In this document: one piece after another, positions 61,956 through 64,000 of the stretch
Position numbering within the stretch: position 1 is the first letter of the stretch
How the letters are laid out: the number at the start of each line of letters is the position of its first letter
Source: Ignavibacteria bacterium
GTDB lineage: Bacteria; Bacteroidota; Ignavibacteria; Tepidaquicellales; Tepidaquicellaceae
Length of the DNA stretch: 64,000 bases
Direction: 5' to 3'
NCBI GenBank assembly: GCA_041649015.1
Contig: JBAZNU010000003.1
Location: 248,001-312,000, forward strand
Translations under genes and position numbers: made by a program
Notes under the pieces: model-generated
Databases searched by the model: none
Told to the model about the DNA's origin: nothing
What the model saw: only the letters and a program-made list of their open reading frames with translations

Positions 61956-62954
61956 TTATATAAGCAGTTTATAATTATTCAATGCCTTCATGTAATTAGC
62001 TCTTTCAAAAGCACCCGGGTCTGCGACCGATTTCTGGCTCATGCTTCCCTTCATCTGCTCAATTGAATCATATTCTTTTTCCGTCATCCATTGCTCAACT
62101 TCTTTAAGTATCTCAGTCACTCTTTCAATCCCGTTCGCGAGCAGTTCTGATGTCATGCAGGTTATATCCGCACCAGCCATTACCATCTTTAATACATCTT
62201 CGAAAGTATGTAAGCCTGTTGTTGCAGCAAGATTAGCTTTCACCTTGCCATAAAGAATCGCTATCCACCTTAAAGGAAGTCTCATCTCCCAGTTGCTGCT
62301 GAGGTCAAGATTCGGAACTACTTCAAGGTTCTCTAAATCTATATCCGGCTGATAGAACCTGTTAAACAACACAAGCGCGTCCGCACCAGCTTTGTCAAGC
62401 TTCACAGCCATATTCGACATCGATGAAAAATACGGACTTAATTTCATTGCTACAGGAATCTTTAATGACTTCTTAAGTTTGTTTAAGTCTCTTAAATAAA
62501 TCTCCTCTATTATTGTGCCGTCTTTTTCGGGATTGGTAGCTAAGTAGTAAACATTCAACTCCAGTCCGTCTGCTCCAGCCTGCTCAATGAGTTTGCCGTA
62601 CTTCATCCATCCGCCCGCCGAAATACCGTTTAGACTACCGATAACAGGAATATCCACGGCGCCCTTTAAATTACTGATGTGCTTTAAATATTGGTCAGGT
62701 CCAAGATTAAACTCGCCCGCAGCAGGGAAGTAGTTTAGTGCTTCCGCAAAGCTCTCCGTTCCATAAGACATATAATGGTCAAGTTCATTTTCCTCATGCT
62801 TTATCTGCTCTTCAAATAAAGAGTAAACGACAACTGCCGAAGTGCCCGCATCCTCAAGTTTTTTAACCATATCAACGGTCTTTGACAGCGGCGATGCTGA
62901 AGCAACTATAGGATTCTTTAACTTCAGCCCCATGTATGTTGTTGATAAATCCAT
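61956..62954 (-). CDS. Dihydroorotate-dehydrogenase-like flavoprotein
   Basis: The 332-residue TIM-barrel protein begins DLSTTYMGLKLKNPIVASAS, with the class 1 DHOD N terminus, and has PVIGSLNGISAGGWMKY, GADGLELNVYYL and IPVAMKLSPY with the FMN-lysine. It lacks the DHOD catalytic Cys/Ser loop in a form I can recognise. It lies 29 bases behind the pyruvate:ferredoxin oxidoreductase gene, a pairing seen repeatedly in this phylum. Proteins of this type are usually labelled DHOD-like; their substrate is not known, and a role in pyrimidine synthesis is not assured. Confidence 0.82.
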   Translation of the reverse strand: MDLSTTYMGLKLKNPIVASASPLSKTVDMVKKLEDAGTSAVVVYSLFEEQIKHEENELDHYMSYGTESFAEALNYFPAAGEFNLGPDQYLKHISNLKGAVDIPVIGSLNGISAGGWMKYGKLIEQAGADGLELNVYYLATNPEKDGTIIEEIYLRDLNKLKKSLKIPVAMKLSPYFSSMSNMAVKLDKAGADALVLFNRFYQPDIDLENLEVVPNLDLSSNWEMRLPLRWIAILYGKVKANLAATTGLHTFEDVLKMVMAGADITCMTSELLANGIERVTEILKEVEQWMTEKEYDSIEQMKGSMSQKSVADPGAFERANYMKALNNYKLLI

Positions 62955-62983
62955 TCTGTTATAATTTATGTTTTAAAATTTAA

Positions 62984-64000
62984 TTATTGTTTGTTGTCTG
63001 AATCTTTCGCCATTTTCTCATATATCTTCCATTTCTCGTCAACCGCCTGCTGTGCGAGTTTCATAAGGTCTGCTGCATGCTGGGGTTCTGATTTCGTAAG
63101 CATCTTGTATCTTGTTTCTTTATAAGCGTAATCTTCAAACTTAATCTTTGCCGCTCCGGAGTCAAGCTTTAATGGGTTCTTACCCTGTGCTGCATTTCTC
63201 GGGTCGTAACGGAACAGCGTCCAGTAAGATGAATCAACTGCTGCTTTCTGGCTCTCAAGTGCTTTCTGCATGTTTATTCCGTGAGCTATACAATGCGAGT
63301 ATGCAATAATTATCGAAGGTCCGTTGTATGACTCCGCTTCGAGGAATGCTCTCAGAGTTTGTGTATCGTTAGCACCCATCGCAACTTTTGCTACATAAAC
63401 ATGGCCGTAATTCATCGCCATCATGCCAAGGTCTTTCTTTGCTACAGGTTTGCCCGATGCCGCAAACTTTGCAACTGCACCAAGCATCGTTGCCTTCGAC
63501 ATCTGTCCGCCTGTGTTTGAATACACCTCTGTGTCAAGCACAAGGATGTTAACGTTCTTTCCCGATGCGAGTACGTGGTCAAGACCGCCGTAACCAATAT
63601 CGTAAGCCCATCCGTCACCTCCCATTATCCATACAGATTTCTTCACGAGATAATCTGCAACGGTCAATAAATCTGCCGCTTCCGGTGATTTTATCTTTTC
63701 AAGTTTTTCCTTTAATATTTTTACTCTTTCTCTCTGATCGTGAATACCCGCTTCATCAGTCTGGTCTGCATTAAGAATGTCATTTGCTAACTGCTCGCCA
63801 ATCTGTGACGCAAGTCTCTTCACCAGTTCTTTGCCGTATTCATTGTGTTTATCAATGGAGAGTCTCATGCCGAGTCCAAATTCCGCATTGTCTTCAAACA
63901 ATGAGTTCGACCATGCCGGTCCTCTTCCTTCGTTGTTTTTTGCCCATGGTGTTGTCGGCAGGTTGCCTCCGTATATTGAAGAACAGCCCGTTGCATTCGC
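62984..64000 (-). CDS. nifJ: Pyruvate:ferredoxin (flavodoxin) oxidoreductase, C-terminal part
   Basis: The frame is open to the right edge of the window, so only the last 338 residues are seen and the start lies outside. Visible are ATGCSSIYGGNLPTTPWAKN (Cys-containing cluster ligand and TPP-domain start), GRGPAWSNSLFEDNAEFGLG, the TPP/Mg loop GGDGWAYDIGYGGLDHVLAS and NTGGQMSKAT, and YSHCIAHGINMQKAL. This is domain VI and the C-terminal extension of the single-chain homodimeric PFOR, which splits pyruvate to acetyl-CoA and CO2 with reduced ferredoxin or flavodoxin. This enzyme points to an anaerobic or fermentative metabolic capacity. Confidence 0.95.
   Translation of the reverse strand, partial: ANATGCSSIYGGNLPTTPWAKNNEGRGPAWSNSLFEDNAEFGLGMRLSIDKHNEYGKELVKRLASQIGEQLANDILNADQTDEAGIHDQRERVKILKEKLEKIKSPEAADLLTVADYLVKKSVWIMGGDGWAYDIGYGGLDHVLASGKNVNILVLDTEVYSNTGGQMSKATMLGAVAKFAASGKPVAKKDLGMMAMNYGHVYVAKVAMGANDTQTLRAFLEAESYNGPSIIIAYSHCIAHGINMQKALESQKAAVDSSYWTLFRYDPRNAAQGKNPLKLDSGAAKIKFEDYAYKETRYKMLTKSEPQHAADLMKLAQQAVDEKWKIYEKMAKDSDNKQ

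Overview
The window looks like a chromosome segment of an uncultured, low-GC, Gram-negative bacterium of the Bacteroidota/Ignavibacteria side of the tree. Supporting signs: secreted proteins ending in a type IX secretion (T9SS) sorting domain with the NYPNPFNP signature, TonB-dependent and RND outer-membrane systems, Bacteroidota-type TAnnTTTG promoter-like sites, many TTG starts, and very large multiheme c-type cytochromes of the kind seen in Ignavibacterium/Melioribacter relatives. The lineage is an inference from protein style; no rRNA or tRNA gene was found.

Layout. (1) 1-4.1 kb: two secreted repeat proteins (one cut by the window edge) in a repeat-rich, gene-poor area with a duplicated 314-bp block containing a 173-bp terminal-inverted-repeat element, tandem repeats and REP-like palindromes. 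(2) 4.16-8.5 kb: tightly packed glmU-type uridyltransferase, glmM, an OppD/DppD ATPase and hutI. (3) 8.55-11.3 kb: an NtrB-like PAS histidine kinase and an NtrC-like sigma-54 activator. (4) 11.6-20.9 kb: a cytochrome cluster directly behind a well-formed -24/-12 (sigma-54) promoter. It holds a degenerate receiver protein, a 19-heme membrane cytochrome, a cytochrome b, an 18-heme NapC-type cytochrome, a 4-heme cytochrome with a CX3CH motif, an outer-membrane barrel, a 14-heme cytochrome and a 7-heme lipoprotein: 62 heme-attachment motifs in all. (5) 21.1-25.2 kb: a lipoprotein and ccmC-ccmD-ccmE-ccmF for cytochrome c maturation, where CcmE is the cysteine (CxxxY) variant. (6) 25.4-34.0 kb: TrmH-type methyltransferase, Sua5, a vWA protein, a 1185-residue surface protein, a decayed T9SS gene and an SDR protein. 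(7) 34.6-43.4 kb: POT-like transporter, AlkD-like protein, K+-channel-like protein and a tripartite RND pump. (8) 43.5-54.9 kb: GDP-fucose synthase, aldehyde dehydrogenase, class II ribonucleotide reductase, a Kbl-type synthase, and a separate acyl-CoA ligase/ACP/alpha-oxoamine synthase operon. (9) 55.2-64 kb: a TPP-riboswitch-controlled TonB receptor, a 14-repeat T9SS protein, a five-hairpin structured RNA ahead of a globin, a DHOD-like protein and the C-terminal part of pyruvate:ferredoxin oxidoreductase.

How the parts fit. The kinase/activator pair, the sigma-54 promoter and the cytochrome cluster read as one regulated module. Quinol electrons would pass through the cytochrome b/19-heme and NapC-type entry points to a periplasmic relay, then to an outer-membrane barrel and a surface lipoprotein cytochrome, with the neighbouring ccm genes attaching the hemes. 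The terminal acceptor is unknown; extracellular electron transfer is the leading inference. The other notable items are the unidentified structured RNA, REP palindromes translated in frame inside genes, and the dedicated ACP beside an alpha-oxoamine synthase.
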